From Circinella umbellata (taxonomy: Eukaryota; Mucoromycota; Mucoromycetes; Mucorales; Lichtheimiaceae): a DNA stretch of 64,000 nt. Below, one piece after another: positions 25,901 to 35,609 of this stretch. The notes under the pieces are model-generated. The model was not told the DNA's origin, made no database searches, and saw only the letters and a program-made list of their open reading frames with translations. The translations under genes were made by a program, and so were the position numbers. Position 1 is the stretch's first letter, and every line of letters starts with the position of its first letter. Where the stretch lies: NCBI GenBank assembly GCA_025093555.1, contig JAIWNF010000002.1, positions 558,001-622,000 of the forward strand. The letters run 5' to 3'.

Positions 25901-27033
25901 TTATTGGCATGTGAGCCTGTGTGAAGTGTGGCAATAAGTGGAGGAACACTGAAAAAGGAAAGCACACACACACTCAAGTACTATCCTTTGGGGCCTTGGT
26001 CATCAAAAGAGCCACTAAATTGTTTTGGGGCGCGTGTTGAACTCAGCCACATACAAAAAAATTCCCAAATAATTTGATTTCTTGATTTCTTTTAGAAAAA
26101 AAAATATGGTTGCTTTTTTCGGGGGAGCTCATAGCAAAAATGATTGAATATATACTATAATATATGTATAAATCAACATAGTTAATAAAGATAACTTAAT
26201 AATTAATACATCAGGAGAAGATTTTTTGGGCAATATTTAACATACTCTAGTTCATATGTGGGCAAGTAAAAACGTTCAAGACTGCCCTATAAGTTAAAAG
26301 CGTAGGGGTTGTTATGAAGCCGTAAAAAGTCATCTGGACGAAACACGCATTTGTTTAACGTTACACGATTATCATTGCGATACACTGTGGCGCCGCCAGA
26401 TGAAAAGCCACAAATGAGGTAACTTAACGTTACCCAAACGAATGGCATGATTGGAAGTTTCCTGGGTGTCTCTCTTTTTAACCTCTTAATAATATTAGCT
26501 CCTCTCTCTTTTCGTTCTTCTTTCTCCACCCTTGTAACACATATATGCGTATACATATACATAGCTACAAAACAAAAATATGTAAAAAGCCGAAGGAGAA
26601 AGAAGTTATTCATGTATATATTTATGGAAACAGTGGCATAATAAACTTGTCGATCTCTTATGGGATGGTGAAGAAAAAGAACCCTGCATGTTGTTATTTT
26701 GATAATTTGGAGTAACAAAAGAAAAAGAGCCTGGGTTTTTTTTTATATTGCGGCTGGAAAATAAAATAAAAAAGTGTGAGCGGCCCCTAAAAATCAAGGC
26801 CCTTAACTCTCACTTTTCCGCGTGTTGTGTTGTGCTGCCCGACTTCTCTTTTCTTCTTTCCCAAATCTCATTTTCTCTTTCTTTTTCTTTCTTTGCTCTC
26901 TCTCACCTTCACTTTCTTTCTTTTTTTTACTCATAACTATTATCTACCTAATAATAAAATAAATTATACACACACACACATACATATATATATCCGAACT
27001 ACAGAAAAAGACCATTTTTACCTTTAAATACTT
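22985..27033. other. Four-kilobase gene-poor region
   Basis: AT-rich DNA between the divergent EAF and zinc-finger genes. No tRNA B-box, terminal repeat pair or coherent coding frame was found. Small points: a 7-bp hairpin (CTTATTG/CAATAAG) near 25898-25938; two copies of TTAACGTTAC near 26354 and 26423; and a CT-rich then CA/TA-rich leader-like stretch at 26850-26990 immediately upstream of the zinc-finger start codon. Confidence 0.4.
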
Positions 27034-28598
27034 ATGATACCGACAAACACGCTGAATAGTCCTCCCATCCAGCCGACAGTAACTGCGGGACCGACGATGC
27101 ATTATACAAAAGACGATAACAAAAATTATAACAACCATGACAATACAGCAAAGCACGATCCTTCTTCAATACCTGCATTACTAAATAAGGACCATCATGA
27201 CGAACAGAATTTCTTGCCGACACCAGTGACACCAGCAAATGGATTTCCACTTCATTTATCATCAGGAAATAATAACAACGATGCGAAGAAAGAAAATAGT
27301 AGTAGTAGTAGTAGTAGTAATGTCATTTTCGCAATCTCAGGTGCGCAAAGTGATGGCACTAATAAACGGTTAAGTAACAATAGCAGCAACATAACAACGG
27401 GTAATATTGACAAGAACTTTACATGTCGTGAATGTGATCAAACTTTCACCCGTCCACATAACTTGAAATCGCATTTAGCCACTCATTCACCAGAGCGTCC
27501 TTTTCAGGTAATTTTTTTTTATACTTAGCTTTTCTTTATAATCATAACAATCATACTGATGATATTACCTCTATTGTTTTTTTTCTCACACGACAAATTA
27601 GTGTGAAATATGCAATCATCATTTCCGGCGACAACATGACTTGAAACGACATAAAAAACTGCATACTGGAGAACGGCCATATGTATGTAAATCATGTTCT
27701 CGATCTTTTGCACGACTTGATGCTTTGAATCGACATCAACGTGCTGAAGGTGGATCAGCTTGTACAAGCAACTCCAAAAAAGTCAACTACGAAATCAGTG
27801 TGAACAACAGCAACAAAAATAATAACAATAACAATAACAATAATCCTCAACAGCCTCCGCAACAACAAAATATACAACAACGAGTAACGCCACCACGCCG
27901 CCCCATACCACAATTACACATTCCCCATCCAGCCTCACAGCCACTACCGGGTCAAGTTTATCCACACCCTTCTTCTGTTCCGCCACCCCCTGAAAAATTG
28001 CTTCCATCACCGAGCGTCTTGTCTACCTTACCTGTCTCCGAATCCCCTGATCTCGTCCCCATTCATCCATTCACATCATCTTCTTCACCACCATCATCAT
28101 CATCATCATTAGCATCACCTTCCGTAATAAAACCATATCAGCATCAGCATCACCATTCTTCTCGTCAGCATCATCAACAACAACAGCAACAGCAAAACAA
28201 TCACCATAGATTACCTGCAGATTGGCAAAGATTAGAACAAGAAAATAATTCACTTAAAGCTGAAATTGCAAGGCTACGTTCTGAATGTGAAAAGAAGGAT
28301 GCTTTAGCATCCGAGGTACACGATTTACAAGTTGAGGTATATGTTCATAGATACATAAAAGTTATAAGATCTATAAATAAATATACCCTTTTTCCCCTTA
28401 ATAGCCTCATACTCCGTTTTTTTTTCACTTTTCCAACCCCCACATTTGAATTTAAAACTGATCCAACTATTGTTTTTTTTATGTGCAATCTAGAACAAAG
28501 TGTTAAGGTCTCTCATTGTTGATGCAAAACGCGACCGACCAGAAGACGAGCAAGAAACTGAACTACGGAAACGTCAACGAGCACCATCTTCACCTTAA
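27034..28598 (+). CDS. C2H2 zinc-finger transcription factor (Crz1-like finger array)
   Basis: Three exons, 27034-27507, 27602-28336 and 28494-28598, give 437 residues. An N-terminal disordered N/S/T-rich region (with a poly-serine run) precedes three fingers: residues 131-151 (CRECDQTF..HLATH), 159-179 (CEICNHHF..HKKLH) and 187-about 212 (CKSCSRSFARLDALNRH, then a Cys instead of a second spaced His). Linkers TGERPY and SPERPFQ are canonical. The TRPHNLKSH and FRRQHDLKRH helices and the terminal RLDALNRH..C finger resemble the calcineurin-responsive Crz1 array. The middle is P/Q/H/S-rich; a C-terminal coiled coil (about 360-420, LEQENNSLKAEIARL) may allow dimerisation. The specific Crz1 orthology is inference. 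Intron 1 lies between fingers 1 and 2. Confidence 0.88.
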
Positions 28599-28787
28599 AA
28601 AAATTCTGTTCTCTTCTTCCCCCGACATATGTACACTTATATATAATTTAACTTTTTTGTTGTTTAATCTTATTATTACATACAATACTATCCGATCCTT
28701 TTTTTCAAAAAACAGATGATACCGCTTATTCCCATTCCCTTCCTAAAATAATAGTTTACAAATAATTAAATAAAAAGTTTATTATTC

Positions 28788-31207
28788 TTACACAAAAATA
28801 GGACATTGCCAAATTTCATGAATATCATTAGGACTTAAAGGATGAGTAATACTATGTTCCGCAGCCTTTATAGCATCCTTAACATATACTGGATCACGCA
28901 TTCCCGTGAAAACAGTACCTATTTGTTCATGTGCTAATAGGAAACGAAGTGATTTTACAGATAATGGTGAATACATTCCTTCATCTTTTTGTTTACTTAA
29001 ACTGGGGCTGAGTGCGTTTAGAATACGATCTAACTCGCTATTTTTGCGCAATGTATCAATGTATGCATATCCCACGATATCGTCAACTAATGTACACACG
29101 CTCTACATGTTTAAAAAATAAAGAAGAATAATGGATGATGTTACGTCCTCTTAGCTGCTATTCGAATTCACCCTCCAAGACGTTACACGACAAACAACAA
29201 ATCACGAATAAAGCTACTTTTCATTTTACTTACTTCACGATAATCTTTAATCCAATCATCAAAAACATGTGTTCGATCGCCTGCATATTCGGCCGCAAAG
29301 TTTTGCAATATAACAATATCTTTTTCAACAGCTGGTAAAACTTGTTGAGTTAAATAATGCTGTGCTGCAAAATGATTTTGTGATAATCGAGATAAATTCT
29401 CAGAAAGGACCTAATAAAAAATTAAGTATATTATATATTGTTTATTTTTCCTTCTCCCCCTCTTTTATAAGAAAAAAACTATGCTGAAATGGAATAAAAT
29501 CTCTTGAATTTTGTGAAAGAATATCTAAATTACCTGACCCCATACAAATTTAGCTGTAAGACCCTCTTCTTCTAATGGTACTATAAAGACAGTAGAATAG
29601 AAACATAAACAGTTCTATTTTTGGCTAAATTTGAAATTTCATCCTTGTCATCCTCCCCTTTCTTATTAATCCATACACGTCTTTATATATTTACATTCAG
29701 AGATCATTTCAGATTCTAAGGCCGAGACCTTTTCGAAAGATGTTGACATTTTTTCCATCAATTCACGTTCACCTATAATTAAAAAGAGACTTAAGTTATA
29801 TGTACATATATATATACTAATAACCTTTCACTTTTTTATAAAAGCTTACTTGCACGCGATCCTTCTGTATCACCTGTGCCGAGTGCATGATTTACTAATA
29901 CACGAATTTGGCCGTTAGCAATAGCAGTTAATGGTCGATTGACCATAAGATATAGACCCTTCTCCTAATAGCAAAAAGACCCATCAATATGTATTATTCC
30001 ATCTACTGTTCTACCTGTTTTTTATCTTCAAGTCATTATTATAATATCCGACCCCCCCTTATTGACTTTTTCCTAAATTTGTTACCTTGGCAATATCACT
30101 GATAGTCTTGCCTTCATTAGCAACAACAACCTCCCGTTCAAATAAATTAAGCGGGGCTTCGATAGCAACGAAGTTATCCGGCTTTGAACATGAATCAAGT
30201 ACTTGAGTTAACGAAATATGGTCTGCTGATGATGGTAATGCCATTGTATTTGAACATACACCATACCCCCCAATAATACCTAATTAATTATTATATTGAG
30301 CTCTATTAGGCTTGCTTTCGTTATTCGTTCAAGAGTTATTATTTATCAAGGTTACCACTAGCCACTTGTGTATCAAGATATTTGAATGTTTCCCCCAAAT
30401 CCTTGTATAATTGAGTCGAGCTATAACCCTGAGTATAAAAATAAAAAAAAAAGCATTTAGAAATATTACTATATCAGGAGAATAAAAATAAGATATCTTA
30501 TTGCTTTTACCCTATTTTTTGCCATCAGCATACGTTCTGGACCGTTGACCATAAAGATATCCAATTTATCTGTCTGGAGTCTTTCTAATGATTTTGTTAT
30601 TTGACTTTCAATAATCTTGGGTGATATACCATGGAAACTTTTATCATTAATTTGTACATAGTCCTTTGCATTGTCAAATCCTTCAATATCGTTAGCTGAT
30701 AAATAGCCCGCCTTTGTCACCACTGTCAAAGACTATATAATAAAGCTCATGCATTAGAACACTGTTTTACTCTTTCTATTTTTTCAACATCGATGAAAAA
30801 AATTACTCGCGTTTCGATCTAATTCACCCGACGACACCATATCCTTCAAAGTGTCGCCAATCAAAGTTTCAGACGATCCTGTAGTATATTATAAAATACT
30901 CTTCGCTTTTAGATCATGTTTGTTCTTTTATTTGGTAATAAAAAAACACCCCTTAAAAAAACTAAAAAAAGAAACAAATACCATTTTGAAAATTAGAAGC
31001 AGTGTCGATAATATTAATTCCTGCTCCAAGTGCTTGTCGCAAAGCAAGCTCGTGTTTTGAAGTACCCCTAGAAACGCGATACGCACCGAAACCTAAACGC
31101 GTTACTTGACGACCTAATTTTGGAATACTTGCTACCGGTAACTTTGTCGTTTGAGTATTAATGTAACGACGTGATTGTTGTTGTAATAGTCGTGTTGTTG
31201 CTGCCAT
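28788..31207 (-). CDS. Aldo/keto reductase-like protein, extended, catalytic residues replaced
   Basis: Ten exons, 31207-30982, 30878-30807, 30722-30511, 30428-30356, 30279-30086, 29964-29850, 29772-29695, 29580-29534, 29410-29234 and 29102-28788, give 502 residues against about 320 for ordinary AKRs. The N-terminus (RLLQQQSRRYINTQTTKL) looks like a mitochondrial presequence. AKR landmarks: RLGFGAYRVS, GINIIDTASNFQNG, MVTKAG, LERLQTDKLDIFMVNGPE, GGYGVCSNT and TGMRDPVYVKDAI near the C-terminus. Asp68 and Lys103 of the catalytic tetrad remain, but the Tyr position is Phe73 and the His position is Asn159, so ordinary carbonyl reduction is doubtful. A helical insert of about 150 residues lies before the last AKR motif. 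It is convergent with the zinc-finger gene, 189 bp apart. Confidence 0.85.
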
Positions 31208-31305
31208 TATTTTATTATTAGTACTTATATTAAAGTAAAAAGTTTAATATAAAAGCTATATTTGTCTTGTTCTTCTCATAAAGGAAAGCCGGTGTGACCG
31301 GGTTG

Positions 31306-31379
31306 TACAGGGTTTCCAACAAGTAATGTCGCAGCCAGTAGAAATCAATGTCGCGGGCCAATAAAAATGAATGTCGCTT
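31306..31379 (+). repeat. Outlying copy of the Tc1-type transposon terminal repeat
   Basis: From TA at 31306 the 74 bp CAGGGTTTCC... carries three ATGTCGC iterons (31326, 31348, 31371; spacing 22 and 23 bp). Read by eye it is identical to the reverse complement of 35609-35536, the right end of the downstream element, and diverges after 31379. It is closer to that right end than the element's own left end is. It is either a solo terminal fragment or the true left end of a larger 4.3-kb unit. It ends about 100 bp upstream of the AKR-like start codon. Confidence 0.8.
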
Positions 31380-32240
31380 TGAGCAAAAATAACTAGTAGT
31401 CCATAGACCTTTTTTTTTTCTTGCTTTTCTTTCCTTAACGACCAGTGATGCTTTCCTGTAGTAGTACTTAATCTTTTGGGTACTTGGTAGGTCTGAAATC
31501 AAACCTTGGCAATAAATACGGTATGTCCTGTGGTGAAAGCCATGTTTTATACCTGCGCTATAACTCCTCTTGTCAGTATACCAGCTTGTTGCCGAAAGGC
31601 AAGGGTTGGTTCGGGCAGGCTGGGCTGGTTGTAATTGTCTTTTTTAAAGAGGTTGCCATGGTTTTTATGGATTACTTCTTTGATTGCGACATAGATCCCT
31701 TTTTAAACTTATTGTAAAATGAACCAACTAATTAATCCTTCTTTTGTTTTAGATAACTTGTTTCAAGTACTTCAATTGAAGGAGAACCATTAGGGGTACA
31801 AGTGACAACAACCATAAAAATAAAAATACAATTGTATTATTCCATCCTTTGTACAAAACTGTATCTTTTGCCTCATTTTACTTATAATAGTAAAAACTTA
31901 TGCTTTCACTTGACTGGCTATATTTTCATATATTGTTTGGTTTCTTGTTTTTTTTTTTTTGCTCAATCTTTCTCCAATAACTGCACATGAGGAACGAATT
32001 CACGAAAGCTACTGTCGTGTTTCGTAATAAGAAATAGGATGAACGAGAATAACATTCGGCGGTGGTGCCATAATACGATGTTATGTTAGATATGGAAATA
32101 ACGAACATGAACAACAATTGCTTGTCATATCGTGGTGTAATAATTTAATGACAAGTGATTTAAATACTAATTGTCCTCTTATCTGCATAATACACTTTTT
32201 TTTGTCAACGTATATAAAAAATAACATGTAAAACACGTCT

Positions 32241-32447
32241 TTATTTTATAATAATAGCCTTTGATTTTTTCTGTTGAAGGAGAGGTTGCTTGTGCTTAGC
32301 CTTGTTTGATTCATAAAGATTCGCCCGCGTAACTTTCAGTTGAGTTCTTGTTTGGTCTGTTTCCTGCCAAGCCTTATCCGCTTGTTTGCAAGCTTTCATC
32401 AGTTTTTCATACGCTTTGTTTTTTTTTGTTTTAGAAAGATGGATCAT
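32241..32447 (-). CDS. Hypothetical small basic protein (68 aa)
   Basis: ATG at 32447 in a good context (AAACATGA), stop at 32241-32243, and an AATAAA signal about 10 nt past the stop on the same strand. The product is charged and predicted to be mostly helical (KKNKAYEKLMKACKQADKAW, then TRTQLKVTRANLYES, ending in a lysine-rich tail). No family is recognised. It could also be the last exon of a longer gene whose upstream exons I could not define. It lies between the outlying terminal repeat and the transposon, so it may be cargo or simply flanking DNA. Confidence 0.35.
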   Translation of the reverse strand: MIHLSKTKKNKAYEKLMKACKQADKAWQETDQTRTQLKVTRANLYESNKAKHKQPLLQQKKSKAIIIK

Positions 32448-33448
32448 GTTTGCAACGGACGGGATTATTTACGTGTTTTGGGAACCAGTAGCGGGTTTCA
32501 GTTCAGCAGTTCAATTACTGTTGAAACCACACACGTGGTGGCATTAGGGTATTGTGGGGCGATTTTTTTCGTGTGTATCTGAAAATGGGAAATCCTTCAA
32601 CCTGCCACGGCAGAATATGTCTTGTTTCCAACTGCAATAAGTATTGGCCACACCCACCACCGGCATGATGTTCTCTCTCGCTGGGACAAGGACGCTAAGG
32701 ATGCACCCATGGAACAGAAGAATAAGCTCTCATGGTTACAAAAATTGGCAAAGAGTATCACAAAACACAAAACACAAAACAGCACTGCCTGCAAACAAAA
32801 ATTCCATCATTTATTTGCTCTTGTTAGTTATTATTATTTCCACCTTTCCACTTTCTCTCCATCCGTTATTATTTATTTGCGATTCTTCCATTTCTTCTTT
32901 CCTTACTTTCAAAAGCTCTTTATAAAGTAAATCAATATTCGGTTTGTAGAAAATTAACAAATACCTCTTGTTATCTTTAATTTAATCAAAAAATAAGTTT
33001 GATCCAGTAAAATACGTTTAATATAATTTCTTTATCTTTGTCAATCATTGACATTAACTTATACATAGTAATAATTGTCAAGTTTGTTTAATAATTCCCT
33101 CATTCTTTTAACTATAACCATCTTTATTTATAACATTATGATAAATATCATGGACAATAATGCACTTTGTGCCAGTGTTGTTGGTAATCGTCGTTAGTAT
33201 GGAGTTCTTAATTCGATGTGCCATTCATTCTTTCTCATCAAATATCATCATGTTGGATATTGGTTCATGTTATGTTTCGTATATATGTAATACTATTTTG
33301 GGTTGTGAGAGATAACGATGCAGTACATAACTTTTGCTGAGAAAATTGCCAACGTCATGTGTCTTTCCATTGCATATAACAGTGGTTCACATATACAGGA
33401 TTTCCAAAAAGTAATGTCGCACTCAGTAAAATTTAAAGGATTTACTAC

Positions 33449-33838
33449 GGACACACCCTTATTAAATTGAAAGGATAGTAGGAAAACGTATCGTATATGA
33501 TAACAAAATACCTTTTTCACATTATAACAAGCAAAGATGATTGTACCTATTATGCTATATACTAAAATATGTACAGAAATAATAATAGTATATTATATAC
33601 AAGGAAAGACATAAATAACTATGTTCAACCTCTATACCCTTTTTTTTCTCCAGAGTTTTAAGAACCTATAAACCGTGAAAATATTGCTATATCGACTAAT
33701 GAAACGCTTTATTTTATATCATAAACATAAATCTCATAAGCATATTATTTGATATAATGTGTAAAAGTGGCGTTTATTATCAGATACCATTCTTTGCTTC
33801 ACTATATGTGTTTTTAAGGGTGTCTGAGGGGTGTGTCC
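33449..33838. mobile_element. Nested MITE within the transposon's left terminal repeat
   Basis: A 390-bp AT-rich segment bounded by perfect 10-bp inverted repeats GGACACACCC and GGGTGTGTCC (extended similarity CTACGG/CTGTGG at the outer edge). It has no coding potential. It separates left-end iteron 1 from iteron 3 of the host element; removing it, with a few flanking bases, restores an order matching the right end. The target duplication is not clear. Confidence 0.65.
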
Positions 33839-34082
33839 ACAGTGAAACTCAAATTTAATGTCGCTTGGCAGCAAAATTAATGTAAAATTGATGGCGCCTG
33901 CTTAAGTATACATGTCGCCTGTTTTTAGAAGCTACATTATGAAGGTTGATTCAAGCTTTTTGATAAAGAGCTTTTTGAGCATTATTTTTTATCAATTTTG
34001 ATGATTCGTCTATAAATAAATAAAATAAATCACTTGCATTTTATACTTACGTTGTTATATATTACCTGACGTCGCTGTAGCT

Positions 34083-35384
34083 TTACAGGCTCTCTTTTCT
34101 ACGACACTTATCTAAACATCTATGTGAATGAGAAACGAATCCAATAAAGTCTGTTGGTTTTACATTATTATATGCTTCACGGATTCTTGTCGATAAGGTC
34201 TCCTGTTGTAAGAACCGTTGACGTTTCATCTTACTCTTTGCAACAGACCAAAATTGTTCTATTGGATTGAGCTCAGGGGAATATGAAGGAAGATATGCAC
34301 ATCGATATCCACGATACTCAACATATTTTGCAATATCATTGGAAGTGTGTATCGGGGCGTTGTCCATAATCAAATAATGCCCTTTCATATGTGGATGTTT
34401 ATCCATTTCATCTAATGTTTCCTTTAAAAAGCTGATGTAGTGACCAGTAACGGTTCCAGTGCTTAGAATTCCAGATTCTTGACCAGCTTTTCTCTTCTTA
34501 CTAGGACTAGGTATTCTTACACTAACTTTGATTAATCCTGAAGCAGAGATGGCTCCCAATACCGTGGTGGTTTTTGCTCTTGTAGTTGGTAGAGTTACAA
34601 CAGCAGGAGTACCTACTGTTGACCAAGCTCTTGCACGTTTCATATTTATATGGAATGGTGATTCATCAAGAAATACACAGTTTGTCAAGAAGTCCATATC
34701 TGTTTCATCCCATTCTCGAACACGATCATGACGCTCATTAATTTTCTCTGCACTATTTCTTTCAACAGAGTGAAACTCTGCTTTTTTCAATGATGAGTTG
34801 CATTCTGTCCTCATAAAATTATGTACTGTGCTACGGGAAACCTTTAGATCACTATGCCTAAATTCATTCATTACGTGCTCAGTTATATCCACAATTGAAG
34901 CAGAGGGGTTAGAATCAACATACTTAATAATTGCCATTTTGTGTTCCTCATTAAGGGTACATTTACGGCCTTGTTTCTTACTACCAAAGATGGAATCAGG
35001 ATTTTCTTCATGCTGCTTTACCCATCGCTGCGCAGCACGAACGTGTATACCCAACTGTTTCGCAGCTGCTGAAGCACTCAAACACTTATCAATTTTCAGT
35101 TTAAAAAATCTGGTCTTGTCTTGATCAGTATATCGAGTATATGTACGTTTTTCTGTCATTTCTCTCATATACGAGTCTTTATCTCTGTTCTCTCTTTCAT
35201 AATCAAAATGCTCCACATTGACTTGCACAGTACTCGTTGAAGTTACAGTTTGCAAATATTCTGTGTGCGACGTAAGCGATTCGAGTGCAAAAAGTCTTTG
35301 ATCGACAATGTAATCCATAGGTTCAGGTCTGCCGTTCTCATCAACAGCATTTCCCTGTCCATCTTCATAAAAAAATTGTACCAT
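34083..35384 (-). CDS. DD34E transposase (IS630/Tc1/mariner superfamily)
   Basis: A single uninterrupted frame from ATG 35384 to TAA 34083, 433 residues. Order: an acidic N-terminal extension (about 1-80); a helix-turn-helix region (ASAAAKQLGIHVRAAQRWVK); a basic linker GSKKQGRKCTLNEEHK; a second winged-helix part (VSRSTVHNFMRTE); then the DDE catalytic core with FLDESPFHINMKRARAWS, YLIMDNAPIHTS and SPELNPIEQFWS. Thirty-four residues separate the second Asp from the Glu. The enzyme cuts and pastes its own ends at TA targets. The intact frame and complete triad suggest a recently or still active copy. The two DNA-binding parts are candidates for recognising the iterons in the ends. Confidence 0.95.
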   Translation of the reverse strand: MVQFFYEDGQGNAVDENGRPEPMDYIVDQRLFALESLTSHTEYLQTVTSTSTVQVNVEHFDYERENRDKDSYMREMTEKRTYTRYTDQDKTRFFKLKIDKCLSASAAAKQLGIHVRAAQRWVKQHEENPDSIFGSKKQGRKCTLNEEHKMAIIKYVDSNPSASIVDITEHVMNEFRHSDLKVSRSTVHNFMRTECNSSLKKAEFHSVERNSAEKINERHDRVREWDETDMDFLTNCVFLDESPFHINMKRARAWSTVGTPAVVTLPTTRAKTTTVLGAISASGLIKVSVRIPSPSKKRKAGQESGILSTGTVTGHYISFLKETLDEMDKHPHMKGHYLIMDNAPIHTSNDIAKYVEYRGYRCAYLPSYSPELNPIEQFWSVAKSKMKRQRFLQQETLSTRIREAYNNVKPTDFIGFVSHSHRCLDKCRRKESL

Positions 35385-35465
35385 GATGTAAAGTTTCGAT
35401 GATGTATAGTTTTAATTGTAAAGTTTGTAAAAAAATGCTGCTTCCCTATAACAAATAAGATTTTC

Positions 35466-35609
35466 AAAAAATGCGACATGTGATTTCTAAGCAGGCGACA
35501 TCAATTTTGGAACATGTGACATTAGTTTTGCTGCCAAGCGACATTCATTTTTATTGGCCCGCGACATTGATTTCTACTGGCTGCGACATTACTTGTTGGA
35601 AACCCTGTA
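35466..35609 (-). repeat. Right terminal repeat with six phased iterons
   Basis: Contains GCGACAT (inverse of ATGTCGC) at 35473, 35495, 35538, 35561 and 35583 and the variant GTGACAT at 35516. Steps are 22, 21, 22, 23 and 22 bp, about two helical turns, which would place all copies on the same DNA face. The outer end is GGAAACCCTG followed by TA. Confidence 0.85.

Larger units (their letters stand above)
31208..33393. other. Spacer between the AKR-like gene and the transposon
   Basis: About 2.2 kb holding the AKR-like promoter, an extra transposon terminal repeat (31306-31379), a short minus-strand ORF (32241-32447) and a relatively GC-rich stretch (about 32450-32780). The rest is AT-rich without recognised genes. 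Confidence 0.4.
33394..35609 (-). mobile_element. Tc1/mariner-type DNA transposon with intact transposase
   Basis: The left end begins TA/CAGGATTTCC at 33394-33396 and the right end finishes GGAAACCCTG/TA at 35598-35609, so the ends are inverted repeats flanked by TA, the usual Tc1/mariner target. The terminal regions are long (about 140 bp) and contain ATGTCGC iterons. At the right end there are six, at 35473, 35495, 35516 (variant GTGACAT), 35538, 35561 and 35583 in inverted form, spaced 21-23 bp. The left end shows the first iteron at 33414, is interrupted by a MITE, and resumes with iterons at 33858, 33880 (decayed), 33891 and 33912. The only gene inside is the transposase (34083-35384). 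The right end and the ORF look fresh; the left end has diverged. Confidence 0.88.

Noticed and set aside
26287..26448. 53-codon minus-strand frame with a signal-like N-terminus
   Set aside because: No homology, no clear promoter or polyadenylation evidence, and it stands alone in a gene desert; kept only as a possibility.
32622..32930. Plus-strand frame with a polar stretch (DVLSRWDKDAKDAPMEQKNK)
   Set aside because: The second half collapses into T-rich low complexity, and no splice partners or start context were found.
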